A stretch of DNA of 64,000 nt from Polyangia bacterium (GTDB lineage Bacteria; Myxococcota_A; Polyangia; Nannocystales; Nannocystaceae), in the NCBI GenBank assembly GCA_030430565.1, contig JAUIKS010000003.1, positions 248,001-312,000 on the forward strand, read 5' to 3'. Each line of letters starts with the position of its first letter. Position 1 is the first letter of the stretch. Below the pieces are notes generated by a model. It searched no databases and was not told where the DNA came from. It saw nothing but the letters and a program-made list of their open reading frames with translations. Shown piece by piece: positions 37,789 to 47,067 of this stretch. Both the position numbers and the translations under genes were made by a program.

Positions 37789-39210
37789 ATGGATCCGTCG
37801 ATGCGAACCACGGCCGTCGACCTCGAGGGGGAGCGACGTGAAGAATCGGACAGCCAGCCGGCGGCCGGCGAGCCGGTGCTGCAGCGCGTCGGCGATGTCG
37901 TCGACGGCAAGTACAAGCTCGAGGCCAAGCTCGGCGAGGGCGGCACCGGCGTGGTCTGGCGCGCGCTGCATCTCCAGATGCAGTGCCCGGTCGCGCTGAA
38001 GGTGCTGCTGCCGCGGCTGCGCGAGCGCGGCACGGCGCTCGATCGCTTCTGGCAAGAGGCGCGCCTGATGGGCGAGCTGGGTCACCCCAACATCGTGCGC
38101 GTGCTCGACGTCTCGCCGCCGAGCGCCGCGGTCCCCTACATGGCGATGGAGCTGCTGACCGGCGGCTGTCTCTACAGACACAGCAAAGAGGTCGGGCGGC
38201 TCGAGGTCAACGAGGCCTGCCGGCTGATGGACGGCGTGCTCTCGGCGCTGGTCGCCGCCCACAAGCGCGGCATCGTGCACCGCGACATCAAGCCCGAGAA
38301 CCTGATGTTCGCCAGCGTCCGCGACATCGTGACGGACGAGGAGCGCACCGAGCTGAAGATCCTCGACTTCGGCGCCTCGATCCTCATGGCCGAGGACGGC
38401 CCCGGCCGCGAGGAGGGCCTGCTGGGCACGCCCTACTACATGTCCCCAGAGCAAGCTCAAGGCGTCGCGGAGCTCGATCACCGCTCGGATCTCTACAGCG
38501 CGGCGGTCGTGCTCTACGAGCTGCTCAGCGGGCACCTCCCGCACGTCGGCGCCGGCGTGCACGCGCTCGTCTACAGCATCGCGACGGAGGAGCCGACGCC
38601 GATCGCTCGCTGGCGACCCGGCCTGCCGCTGGCGTTTCACGAGTTCTTCCGCAAGGCGCTGGCGATGGAGCCGGCGGCGCGCTTCCAGAGCGCCGACGCG
38701 ATGCGCGAGGCGCTCCGCAGGCTCTCGGGCGAGCTCTCGGACCTCAACCGCCACACGCAGCTCTACCTCGCGGCCGTCGACGCGGCGCCGATCGAGCGTG
38801 ACGTGGTGCGTCGCTACCCGCGGCCCGGCTCGAGCGCCCGGCGAGTCGCGAGCGCGCGGGCCTCGAGCTCCCGCGGCGCGCGCCCGAGCGAGGTCTCGAC
38901 GCTGTCGGGCGCCGTCTCCAGCGTGCACTCGCGCTCCACCACGCTCGCGGCCGCGATGTCGATGTCGGGCTCGATGGCGAGCGTGGTCGCCGGCGAGTCC
39001 TCCTCGAGCGCGGGCCTGCTGCTGGCGGCGGCGGTCATCGGGCTGCTGCCCGCGGTCGCGGTGCAGCAGTACTACCGGGCTGCGGGCGCGGGCGACTCGC
39101 GGATGTGGCGCGCCGCCGCGCTCGCGTGGCTCGGGACGGCGCTCTTGGTGCTGCTGTTCGCGCGGCTGCGTTCTCGACGGCGCGTCGACGCGTACCCTCG
39201 CGGCCGCTGA
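37789..39210 (+). CDS. Ser/Thr protein kinase with two C-terminal TM helices (473 aa)
   Basis: Start chosen at ATG 37789 (others at 37768 and 37801). Kinase motifs: LGEGGTGVVWRA, VALKVLLPR, GIVHRDIKPENLMFA, LKILDFGASI, GTPYYMSPEQ. The juxtamembrane region is Ser/Ala/Arg-rich (about 340-410). Two TM segments close the protein (LLLAAAVIGLLPAVAV and AAALAWLGTALLVLLFARL), with no sensor domain outside. This differs from the kinase-TPR type next door. Confidence 0.9.
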   Translation: MDPSMRTTAVDLEGERREESDSQPAAGEPVLQRVGDVVDGKYKLEAKLGEGGTGVVWRALHLQMQCPVALKVLLPRLRERGTALDRFWQEARLMGELGHPNIVRVLDVSPPSAAVPYMAMELLTGGCLYRHSKEVGRLEVNEACRLMDGVLSALVAAHKRGIVHRDIKPENLMFASVRDIVTDEERTELKILDFGASILMAEDGPGREEGLLGTPYYMSPEQAQGVAELDHRSDLYSAAVVLYELLSGHLPHVGAGVHALVYSIATEEPTPIARWRPGLPLAFHEFFRKALAMEPAARFQSADAMREALRRLSGELSDLNRHTQLYLAAVDAAPIERDVVRRYPRPGSSARRVASARASSSRGARPSEVSTLSGAVSSVHSRSTTLAAAMSMSGSMASVVAGESSSSAGLLLAAAVIGLLPAVAVQQYYRAAGAGDSRMWRAAALAWLGTALLVLLFARLRSRRRVDAYPRGR

Positions 39211-39230
39211 CGCGCGGACGCGGATCGCCG

Positions 39231-40409
39231 ATGATGGCGGTCGTGACGGCAGAGGAAGCAGGCAGCACGGCTACGTCGAAGACGCGCGCGCGCGTCTCGA
39301 TCATTCGTTCACCGCGCAGCTGGATCGAGGGCGAGGCGGTCCAGCAGCTCGAGAAGACGGCGGAGCTGCCGGGGATGCGGCGCGTCGTCGGCATGCCGGA
39401 CCTGCACCCGGGCAAGGGCACGCCGATCGGCGCGGTGTTCCTCAGCGACGATCGGCTCTACCCGCACCTCGTGGGCAACGACATCGGCTGCGGGATGGCG
39501 CTGTGGACGACCTCCCTGCGCCAGCGCAAGAAGAAGCTCGACCGCTGGATCAAGCGGCTGGACGGCGCGGCGATGGAGGGCGCGTGGGAGGGGGACGCGC
39601 GCGCGCGCCTCGAGCGGGCGGGGGTCCCCCCCGGAGAATTCGAAACCTCGCTGGGCACCGTCGGCGGCGGCAATCACTTCGCCGAGCTGCAGGAGGTCGC
39701 GGAGGTGCGCGACGACGCGGGCTTCGACGCGCTCGGGCTCGAGCGCGGGCAGCTGCACCTCTTGGTGCACAGCGGCTCGCGCGGCCTGGGCCAGTCGATC
39801 CTGCGCGCGCACGTCGACGAGCACAAGGCCGCGGGCTTGCGGACGGGGAGCGCGGAGGCGGAGGCCTACCGCGCGCGACACGACCACGCCGAGGCCTGGG
39901 CCCGGGTCAACCGCGCGGTGATCGCGACGCGCTTCCTCGACGCGATCGGCGGCGAGCTGCAGGGCGGGCCGGCGATCGACGTCTGTCACAACAGCGTGCA
40001 CGAGGCGACGGTCGACGGCTGCGCGTGCTGGCTGCACCGCAAGGGCGCGGCGCCCTCGGACGAGGGCCCGGTCGTGATCCCGGGCTCGCGGGGGGCGATG
40101 AGCTACCTCGTGCGCCCGACGGGCGACCGCGAGGGCGCGGGCTTGTCCCTGGCCCACGGGGCAGGTCGAAGGTGGCGCCGCAGCGACGCGCGCGGCCGCC
40201 TGCGCAAGCGCTTCAAGCCGGCGGATCTCGAGCGCACGCCCTTGGGCGGCCGGGTGATCTGCGAGGACCGCGACCTGCTGTACGAGGAGGCGCCGCAGGC
40301 CTACAAAGATGTCGACGTGGTGGTCGCGGACCTGGCGGGCGCGGGCCTGCTCGAGATCATCGCGACGCTGAGGCCGCTGATCACCTACAAGACGCGCCGG
40401 CGCGGCTGA
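39231..40409 (+). CDS. RtcB-family RNA ligase-like protein
   Basis: ATG at 39231 or 39234. Motifs of the RtcB fold: GMPDLHPGKGTPIGAVF, VGNDIGCGMALWTT (metal-binding Asp/Cys), TVGGGNHFAEL, HSGSRGLG, SLAHGAGRRW (guanylated His region) and VIPGSRGAM. At 392 residues it is nearer the 'RctB, release-factor-H-coupled' branch than canonical RtcB (about 400-480). No prfH gene lies next to it. Expected role: joining RNA 2',3'-cyclic phosphate ends with GTP, in RNA repair. Confidence 0.9.
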   Translation: MMAVVTAEEAGSTATSKTRARVSIIRSPRSWIEGEAVQQLEKTAELPGMRRVVGMPDLHPGKGTPIGAVFLSDDRLYPHLVGNDIGCGMALWTTSLRQRKKKLDRWIKRLDGAAMEGAWEGDARARLERAGVPPGEFETSLGTVGGGNHFAELQEVAEVRDDAGFDALGLERGQLHLLVHSGSRGLGQSILRAHVDEHKAAGLRTGSAEAEAYRARHDHAEAWARVNRAVIATRFLDAIGGELQGGPAIDVCHNSVHEATVDGCACWLHRKGAAPSDEGPVVIPGSRGAMSYLVRPTGDREGAGLSLAHGAGRRWRRSDARGRLRKRFKPADLERTPLGGRVICEDRDLLYEEAPQAYKDVDVVVADLAGAGLLEIIATLRPLITYKTRRRG

Positions 40410-40423
40410 GCGCGGCTGAGCCG

Positions 40424-43400
40424 CTACGCGTCCGGGCGCCCGAGCGCGCGGAGGATCGCGCGCTCGACCGGCGAGAGCAGCGCTCGATCCTCGCGCGCGA
40501 CGTTCAGCGGCGCCTTCAGGTCGACCACGAGGTTGCCGAGGAAGCGGACCTTGCCCGAGGGGTTGGCCGAGGAGGAGTGCAGCATGAAGGGGTGGCAGAG
40601 CGTGACCGTTCCGACAGGTCCGGTCAGCTCGATGAACTCCTCGCACTGCGCGAGCAGGCGCGGGCCGACGGCGCGCTCGAGCCAGTCCATGCCCTCCGGG
40701 TGGTCCGCGAGCGCGCGCGCGGCGTGGGCGAAGGACTCGGGCGCGATGAAGGTGCCGCCGCTTCGGGGCGCGACGTCGGTGAAGTAGGCCAGCGCGATCA
40801 GGCCGTGCCGGTAGGTGTCGAGGCGGGTGTCGACCTGGGGGTCGTCGAAGTGCCAGCTCGGGGAGTGCAGCGGCGGCGGGCGCCAGGGGACGTCGGCGTG
40901 ATCGTTGACGTTGACCGCGAAGTAGTTGGTCCAGTCGCGGGTCTTGATTCGATCGGGCCCTCCGAGCAGGTCGCACATGGCGCCCCAGACCCGCGGCGCG
41001 AGCTCGGCGATCGGCGCGCCCAGCGAGCCCTCGACGTCCATGCGCTCCCAGGTCCAGGTCTCCGGGCGCGCGACGTCGAAGCCTCGCAGGTCCCGCCCGG
41101 GGTCGCCCTCACGGTAGCCGCGGACCCAGCGGGCCGGGTCCTCGCGGATCCGCTGGATCGAGTCGCGGACCCAGGCCTCGGCGAGCTCCCGCGGGAACGC
41201 GTCGCGCAGCGTGATGTAGCCGCGGGTGATGAAGCGCTCGAGCTGCTCGGGCGTGAGCGTCGTCGGGCGGTGCGGCCGCGCGCGCGCCTTCGTCGTGACC
41301 GCCGCCGGCGCGGGTGAGCGCGGGGCGCTCGACGCTCGCGTGTCCTCGGGGCCAGGATGCGGGCGGCGCCGGTTGGCGCGCGAGATCCCGAAGGCCTGGT
41401 CGAGGAGGCGGGTGATCAGCTCGAGGTCCTCGCGCTCCAGCGCCTCGGGCCGGGTCCCGCGGCCGTCGAGGATCGGCGCGATCCGCAGCCGCCCCTCGCG
41501 GGTGAAGTAGGTGATCAGCGTGGAGCCCCGGTTCCCGCGGAGCATCACCAGCGCGTGCTCGAGGATCTCGCTCAGCGCGCGCTCGTCGAGCGCGTCGGGC
41601 GAGGGCGCGAAGAGCCGGTGGCCGCGCTCGCGGGCGGCGTCGGACATGAGCCCAGGGACACGCTGGACGAGCTCGTTGAAGGGGCCGCGCAGCGCGTCGG
41701 CGTCGCCGCGCGCGTGGCGGGCGAGCGCGAGGTTAATGGTGGAAGGGATCCGGCGCGGGCGAGCGTGCAGCGCCTCTTCGAAGTCCGTGATCGCCTCGTC
41801 GAGCCGCCCGAGCAGGCGCAGCGCCTCGCCGCGGTAGCCGAAGAGCGCGGGGCCGGTGGTGCCGTGCATGGCCTCGACCCCGCGCCTGCCGATCTCGAGG
41901 CCGCGCTCGGGCGCGCCGCGCAGCGTCTCGACGAGGATCAGGCCGATGTAGGGCCAGCGCGTCTCGGGCTCGAGCTCGATCGCGGCCTCGAGATCCCGCG
42001 CGGCGCCGTCGATGTCGCCGAGCCAGAGCTTGAGCTCGCCGCGGTGCGCGAGCACCAGCGGGGAGTGACCGTGGCGCTGGAGCACGCGGTCGTAGCCGCG
42101 CAGGACGTAGTCCGGAGGCGCGCTGCGGACCCACAGCTGGGTGTCGCGCGAGGCCTGGCGCGGGGCGTCGAGCGTCTTGACGCGGACGAGCGCGCCGTCT
42201 CGCAGGAACGTCGCGTACTCGCTGCGGTTGCCCCGCAGGCGCCGAAGCGCCTCGTCGAGCGCCGCGATCGCGTCGTCGTGACGTCCGGTCGCGAGCAACG
42301 CGGCGGCCTCGGGGTAGATCTCGAGCAGGCCGTCGCGCAGCTCGTCGAAGCGGTTCGGCGAGAGGATCGGCTGGGGGTCGCCGCGGCCGAGCGTGATGCG
42401 CAGCTGCAGCATCCAGTAGGTCAAGGGGTAGCCCTCGGCGCGGACCGCCCCGCGCTCGTTGAGCCGCACCGCCTCCTCGAATTGGCCGGCGCGCATCAGC
42501 AGCTCGGCGCGCCACGTCAGCGCCTCGGGGTCGTCGGGGTCGCGCGCGAGCGCCTCGTCGAGGCGCCTCGCGGCCAGCTCGAGCTCCCCCTCCAGCGCCG
42601 CGCAGACGCCGAGCGTGCGCAGCGCGGACGCGCTGTCCTCGAGGTCACGTGATTGATTAGCCAGGTCTCTCGCCCGCGCCGCGTCGCCCTCCCACGCCGC
42701 GAGGCGGGCGCGCTCGGCCAGCGAGACCGCCGCCGCGCCGAGCTCGTGGGCGCGCGCGAGGGCTCGCCGCGCGCCGGGGAAGTCGCCGGCGAAGATCAGC
42801 GCGCGGGCGGCCGCGAGCGCGAGCGCGGCGGTCACGGCGGGGTGCGGGAGGACGCGGGCGCAGGCGGTGGAGGCCTCGCGCGCGCGCCCGAGTCGCGCGT
42901 AGCAGCGCCCAAGACGGACGCCCCAGCGCGGATCGTCGGGCTGGGTCGCGACGGCGCGCTCGTAGTACTCGGCCGCGCTCGTGAAGTTCTCGGCGGTCTC
43001 GTGCAGCTCCGCCGCGCGGACGATCCAGGGCAGCCGGTGACGCCGCGTGAGCCCCTGGTTGAGCAGCTCGAGCTCCTCGTGATGCCAGCCGATCCGCCCG
43101 GCGCGCTTGCGGGCGATGTCGAGGACGTAGAGCGCGCTCGGGCCGGCGTCCCCGATCGAGCCGCGCAGCAGCTCGAGCGCCTCGTGGTAGTCGCCGGTGC
43201 GAAACAGCATCACGCCCGCGATCGTCCGGATCAGGCTCAGCGAGCCGCCCTGCTCGAGCGCGGCGTCGAGCTCGCGACGCGTCGCCATGAAGTCGCCGAG
43301 CTGCAGGTACGCGCGGGCTCGCTCGAGGCGCGCGAGCGGTCCGGCCGCGACCATGAAGCGACGCGCCGCAGCGGCGTCCATCGCCCCCGCCTCGCCGCGC

Positions 43401-43480
43401 AGCGCGGCTCGAAACGCGTTGACGTCGCGCGCGTGAAAACGTCGGACACGCCAGGCCTGCTGCGGTCGCGCTCGCGTCAT
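40424..43480 (-). CDS. TPR protein fused to a phytanoyl-CoA-dioxygenase-like domain (1018 aa)
   Basis: Residues about 1-620 are TPRs (for example LDEALARDPDDPEALTWRAE and DEAITDFEEALHARPR). A linker region (about 640-750) follows, then a PhyH-type Fe(II)/2-oxoglutarate oxygenase: the HxD is in SWHFDDPQVD, the distal His in CHPFMLHSSSANPSG, and the 2OG-binding Arg is probably GKVRF. RGYITLRDAFPRELAEAWV is the usual PhyH opening. TPRs joined to a 2OG oxygenase in one chain suggest hydroxylation of a protein partner (inference). It is convergent with the RtcB gene, 14 bases apart. Confidence 0.9.
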   Translation of the reverse strand: MTRARPQQAWRVRRFHARDVNAFRAALRGEAGAMDAAAARRFMVAAGPLARLERARAYLQLGDFMATRRELDAALEQGGSLSLIRTIAGVMLFRTGDYHEALELLRGSIGDAGPSALYVLDIARKRAGRIGWHHEELELLNQGLTRRHRLPWIVRAAELHETAENFTSAAEYYERAVATQPDDPRWGVRLGRCYARLGRAREASTACARVLPHPAVTAALALAAARALIFAGDFPGARRALARAHELGAAAVSLAERARLAAWEGDAARARDLANQSRDLEDSASALRTLGVCAALEGELELAARRLDEALARDPDDPEALTWRAELLMRAGQFEEAVRLNERGAVRAEGYPLTYWMLQLRITLGRGDPQPILSPNRFDELRDGLLEIYPEAAALLATGRHDDAIAALDEALRRLRGNRSEYATFLRDGALVRVKTLDAPRQASRDTQLWVRSAPPDYVLRGYDRVLQRHGHSPLVLAHRGELKLWLGDIDGAARDLEAAIELEPETRWPYIGLILVETLRGAPERGLEIGRRGVEAMHGTTGPALFGYRGEALRLLGRLDEAITDFEEALHARPRRIPSTINLALARHARGDADALRGPFNELVQRVPGLMSDAARERGHRLFAPSPDALDERALSEILEHALVMLRGNRGSTLITYFTREGRLRIAPILDGRGTRPEALEREDLELITRLLDQAFGISRANRRRPHPGPEDTRASSAPRSPAPAAVTTKARARPHRPTTLTPEQLERFITRGYITLRDAFPRELAEAWVRDSIQRIREDPARWVRGYREGDPGRDLRGFDVARPETWTWERMDVEGSLGAPIAELAPRVWGAMCDLLGGPDRIKTRDWTNYFAVNVNDHADVPWRPPPLHSPSWHFDDPQVDTRLDTYRHGLIALAYFTDVAPRSGGTFIAPESFAHAARALADHPEGMDWLERAVGPRLLAQCEEFIELTGPVGTVTLCHPFMLHSSSANPSGKVRFLGNLVVDLKAPLNVAREDRALLSPVERAILRALGRPDA

Positions 43481-43657
43481 CTCCGCCAGTTTACCGCAGC
43501 GCGAGGGCCGGACCTGTGGCGCCGCGTCACGTGTCGGCGCGCTCGCGGACGCAGCTCGGTGAGTCGAGCGCGGGGGAGGCGAGCCGCGTGCGGGATCGAG
43601 CTAGCGCCGCCTCGCCGCCCGGGGCCGCCTCGCGCCTGCAGTGGTAGCATCCGCGCG

Positions 43658-44398
43658 ATGGCGGCGAGCGTCGACGGGCAGCGTGAGCGGGGCGCCGCGC
43701 GGGTCGTCGTCGTGATCCCGGCCTACAACGAGGCGCCGACGATCGCCCGCGTGGTCGCGGGTTGTCGGGCCCACGCCGACGCGGTGCTGGTGGTGGATGA
43801 CGGCTCGCGCGACGCGACCAGCGCGGAGGCCGAGCGCGCCGGAGCCCGCGTGCATCGACTCGCGCGCAACCGCGGCAAGGGCTGGGCGCTGCGCGAGGGG
43901 ATCGAGCTCGCCGCCGACGCCGACGTGCTGGTGTTCATCGACGCCGACGGTCAGGATGACCCGGACGAGATTCCGCTGCTGCTGCGGGCGCTCGCGCCGG
44001 GCGTCGACATGGTGATCGGCTCGCGTTTTATCGGCACCTTTGAGCCCGGCGCGATCACGATGATCAACCGCCTCGGCAGCCACGCGCTGTGCGGGGTGCT
44101 CAACGCGCTGTTTCGGACCCGCGTCACCGACCCCTTCGCGGGCTTTCGCGCGATTCGGCGCGCGGCCCTCGAGCGCTGCTCGATCCGCGCGGAGCGCTAC
44201 GACATCGAGGTCGACGTGCTGCTCGCGCTCTTGCAGGTCCCCGGCGGCGGGCGCGTCGTCGAGATCCCGGTGCGCCGGAGCCCGCGCGAGCACGGCGCGA
44301 GCGGGCTCGACAGCGTGGTCGACGGCACGCGGATCCTCTGCCGGATCCTCGACCGTCGGCTCGACGCGCCGCGGGCGTGGCTCGGCTGGGGTCGCTGA
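43658..44398 (+). CDS. GT2 glycosyltransferase, dolichyl/polyprenyl-phosphate sugar synthase type
   Basis: 246 residues from the ATG at 43658. VVIPAYNEAPTIARVV, LVVDDGSRDAT, RNRGKGWALREGI, VFIDADGQDDPDEI (catalytic DAD/DGQ) and GSRFIG are typical of DPM1/DPG-like GT2 enzymes. There are no C-terminal TM helices, so it is cytosolic or peripheral. It likely makes a polyprenyl-phosphate-linked sugar for envelope glycans. Confidence 0.9.
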   Translation: MAASVDGQRERGAARVVVVIPAYNEAPTIARVVAGCRAHADAVLVVDDGSRDATSAEAERAGARVHRLARNRGKGWALREGIELAADADVLVFIDADGQDDPDEIPLLLRALAPGVDMVIGSRFIGTFEPGAITMINRLGSHALCGVLNALFRTRVTDPFAGFRAIRRAALERCSIRAERYDIEVDVLLALLQVPGGGRVVEIPVRRSPREHGASGLDSVVDGTRILCRILDRRLDAPRAWLGWGR

Positions 44399-44441
44399 GG
44401 CGCGCGCGCTCGCAGAGACTTTCTTTTTTTGAAATAAGGTC

Positions 44442-44462
44442 GACTTTTCGAAGTCATTTTTT
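44442..44462 (+). terminator. TTCG-loop hairpin with T-run after the GT2 gene
   Basis: GACTT-TTCG-AAGTC, a 5-bp stem with a stable TTCG tetraloop, is followed by ATTTTTT. The stem is short but the layout is that of a rho-independent terminator, 44 bases after the GT2 stop. Confidence 0.55.
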
Positions 44463-44538
44463 GGCGAGGTGTCACGCCGCGGCCGTGGCGGACGTCAGCG
44501 CGGTGAAGCCCCGCTCGGGGTCGATCAGGAGTCATCCG

Positions 44539-45102
44539 ATGAGCACCGAAGACCAGACCACCTCCGACGCCGCCGCCTCGCCCGACCGGGCGGCGATTCA
44601 TCAGCAGCTCGACGCCTTCGCGTCGGCCTACGGCTACGACACGAGCTATCTGCACGCGACGCTCGACGGCTCGCGCGCGGTCTACGAGCGCTTCGTCGCG
44701 GCGCAGGGGCTCTCGAGCGTTCGCCAGGCGCTGCCGCGCGACGCCCACTTCATCGCGCGCGTCGCGACCATGCGCGGCGAGGACTGCGGGCCGTGCACGC
44801 GCCTCAATTTGAAGATGGCGCTCGAGGCAGGTGTACCCCGCGAGCTGCTGGAGACCGCGCTCGCGCGGCCGGAGGCGCTGCCCGGCGCGCTCGCGGACGT
44901 GTGGGCCCACGCGCTCGCGACCGTCGAGCGCGCGCCCTTCGACGGCGAGCGGGCGGCGCGTCTGCGCGCGGCCTACGGCGACGCCGGCGTCGTCGAGCTG
45001 GCGGCGACGATCACCGGCGCGCGCATCTACCCGACGATGAAGCGCGCGCTCGGCTACGGGGAGGTCTGCGCCCCGGTCTCGCTGGACTCGCTCGTCGCGT
45101 GA
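44539..45102 (+). CDS. AhpD-like / carboxymuconolactone decarboxylase-fold protein (187 aa)
   Basis: ATG at 44539 with an AGGAG upstream. The CxxC-type active site EDCGPCTRLNLKMALEAGVP is that of AhpD-like proteins, where the Cys pair takes part in thiol redox or peroxidase relay. TITGARIYPTMKRALG near the end fits the all-helical CMD fold. No ahpC nearby. Confidence 0.85.
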   Translation: MSTEDQTTSDAAASPDRAAIHQQLDAFASAYGYDTSYLHATLDGSRAVYERFVAAQGLSSVRQALPRDAHFIARVATMRGEDCGPCTRLNLKMALEAGVPRELLETALARPEALPGALADVWAHALATVERAPFDGERAARLRAAYGDAGVVELAATITGARIYPTMKRALGYGEVCAPVSLDSLVA

Positions 45103-45161
45103 GGCTGCCAGAGGGAGGCGGCCGAGCGGTGTAGACTGCGCGACGAGGAAGCAATTCGTCG

Positions 45162-45938
45162 ATGCGTACGTTGACCGCCTCTGCCCCGCGCGCGCTCGCG
45201 CTCGCGCTCGCGCTCGTTCTCGCCCCGGCCTGCCGCAGCGCGACGCCGCCGACCCTCGAGGAGCTCGCCCAGGAGAGCTCCGTCGAGGCCGCCGGGGACG
45301 AGCTCGTCAAGCTGCCCAACGGGCTCAGCCGGCTCGACCAGCGAGATGGGCCGCCGCGGCACGCCGTGATCGCGGTGCACGGCTACAAGACGCGCGGCAA
45401 AGAGTGGGTCGCGCCGCTGCTGCGCTTCGGCGAGCGCGACGTCGCGGTGTACTTCTATCGCTGGAACACCACGCGGTGTCCCGACAGGGCCGCGCCGCTC
45501 CTGCAGGACGCGCTCGCGCGGCTGCTCGCGGACAACCCGTCGATCGAGCGCGTCACGATCGTCGGGCACAGCTACGGCGGCCTGCTCTCGACGTTGACCA
45601 TGCAGGGGCTCGCGCCGCGCGTGCCCGCCGAGCTCCACATCGTCGCGGCGCCGCTGGCGAGCGTGCCGCCGCTCGTCAAGCTCTGCGGCTTCACGGGGGT
45701 CCGCCCGCTGCCGCCCGCCAGCGAGCGGACGCGCTGGCACCAGTGGCGGACGGTGCACGCGCAAGACGGCGCGTACAAGCACCTCGAGGTCGATCCGCAG
45801 ATCGTCAGGCTGCCGGGCAGCGCGGTCACCCAGCTGCCGGCGACGCTCGAGAGCGGCGAGCGCCTGGGGCACAATCGATCGCTGACCTGGGTCGCCGATC
45901 AGCTGCACCCGATCGACGGCGCCGCGCCGGGATCGTAG
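45162..45938 (+). CDS. Alpha/beta-hydrolase lipoprotein (258 aa)
   Basis: Signal peptide with lipobox-like LVLAPACRS. AVIAVHGYKTRGKEW is the oxyanion-strand HG motif and TIVGHSYGGLLS the nucleophile elbow (Ser). The catalytic His is probably in ERLGHNRSL; the acid is unclear. It may be an envelope esterase, lipase or triacylglycerol-type hydrolase; substrate unknown. Confidence 0.8.
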   Translation: MRTLTASAPRALALALALVLAPACRSATPPTLEELAQESSVEAAGDELVKLPNGLSRLDQRDGPPRHAVIAVHGYKTRGKEWVAPLLRFGERDVAVYFYRWNTTRCPDRAAPLLQDALARLLADNPSIERVTIVGHSYGGLLSTLTMQGLAPRVPAELHIVAAPLASVPPLVKLCGFTGVRPLPPASERTRWHQWRTVHAQDGAYKHLEVDPQIVRLPGSAVTQLPATLESGERLGHNRSLTWVADQLHPIDGAAPGS

Positions 45939-45957
45939 GCGGGCTCGGGCGTCGCCG

Positions 45958-47067
45958 CTACGCGAGCAGCTCGAGAGCTGCGCCCGGGCGCGACCACAGC
46001 GTCGCCTGGACGGCGAAGATCGTGCACCAGGTGTTGATGTCCTGAGAGTCAGGTAGGTAGCGGAGCCCGCCCGCGGGGGTCTGCAGCGCGGCCAGGCGCG
46101 CGAGCCCGCGGGCGATCGGCGCGGCGTAGCGCTCGCGGTCGACGGCGGCCCACAGGCGCACGCTCTGGGCCACGATGTCGGTCGGCGCGGGGCCCCAGAC
46201 CTCCTGCCCGTTGTGCCAGGCGGGGAGCGAGCCGTCGGGCGCCTGGATCGACGCGAGCCAGTCGACGCCGGCGCGCAGCGGCGCGCGCAGGGCCGCGTCG
46301 GGCTCGCTGCTCGAGGCGCCGCGCGTGAGCGCGAGCAGGCCCTCGAGCGCGTAGCAGGTCGCGTGCACGTAGCTGCGCTCGTCGCCGCTGTGGATCGCGA
46401 AGCGGCCGTCTCGCTCGAGCGGCGTGAGCGTGCTTCGCAGGGCGCCTACGAGCGCCTCCGGTCCGCGCGCGCGGCCGCGGCCGCCGTGGGCTCGCAGCGC
46501 GATCACCAGCTTGAGCAGATGGCAGCCCCAGGACGTGCTCCAGCGGCTCGAGGCGGGCGCGCCGGGTCCGGTGGCCGCGCGGCGCTCGACGCAGTCGGCG
46601 ATGAAGTCGTACAGACGATCGCAGGCGGCGGCGTGCGGGCGACCTCCGGCGCGCGCGTGGGCGAGGAGGCCGTGCAGCGCCATGGCGGAGTCGAAGGCGT
46701 AGTCGACGCCGTCGCGCCCGACGGCGCCGGCCGGCGAGAGCGCGTCGGCGAGGCGCGCGGCGATCGACTCGCGCGCGGGGCTCGGGCGGTCCTCGACGCT
46801 CGCGAGCAGCGTCAGCAGCAGGCCCGCGGCCTCGGGGTAGGGGTAGCCGGGGTGCGCCGGGTTGACCCACGAGCGCACGTCGCCCGTGTCCGTGACCGCG
46901 GCGCCGCGCAGCCACGCGAGCATCGGCTCGAGCGCGGGGGCGGGTCGGTGCACGTACATGTCTTTATGGATATGTTCGTCCGCGGCGCCGCGCGCCTCCT
47001 CGGCGGTCGCGCCCGGCGCCGACCGAGCGGCGGAGGCCGCCCCGCGTGTTGCGTCGAGGTGCGTCAT
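45958..47067 (-). CDS. Alpha/alpha-toroid (terpenoid-cyclase/prenyltransferase-like) protein, second gene of a radical SAM pair
   Basis: 369 residues. ATG at 47067 overlaps the radical SAM stop by ATGA. The body shows repeated helix pairs with QAPDGSLPAWHNGQE and QTPAGGLRYLPDSQDINTWC, which are QW-like turns of squalene-cyclase-type toroids. A DxDD-type acid motif for class II cyclases is not visible; TDIVAQSVRLW could be a structural helix. It may be an enzyme or a substrate-binding partner of the radical SAM protein. Confidence 0.75.
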   Translation of the reverse strand: MTHLDATRGAASAARSAPGATAEEARGAADEHIHKDMYVHRPAPALEPMLAWLRGAAVTDTGDVRSWVNPAHPGYPYPEAAGLLLTLLASVEDRPSPARESIAARLADALSPAGAVGRDGVDYAFDSAMALHGLLAHARAGGRPHAAACDRLYDFIADCVERRAATGPGAPASSRWSTSWGCHLLKLVIALRAHGGRGRARGPEALVGALRSTLTPLERDGRFAIHSGDERSYVHATCYALEGLLALTRGASSSEPDAALRAPLRAGVDWLASIQAPDGSLPAWHNGQEVWGPAPTDIVAQSVRLWAAVDRERYAAPIARGLARLAALQTPAGGLRYLPDSQDINTWCTIFAVQATLWSRPGAALELLA

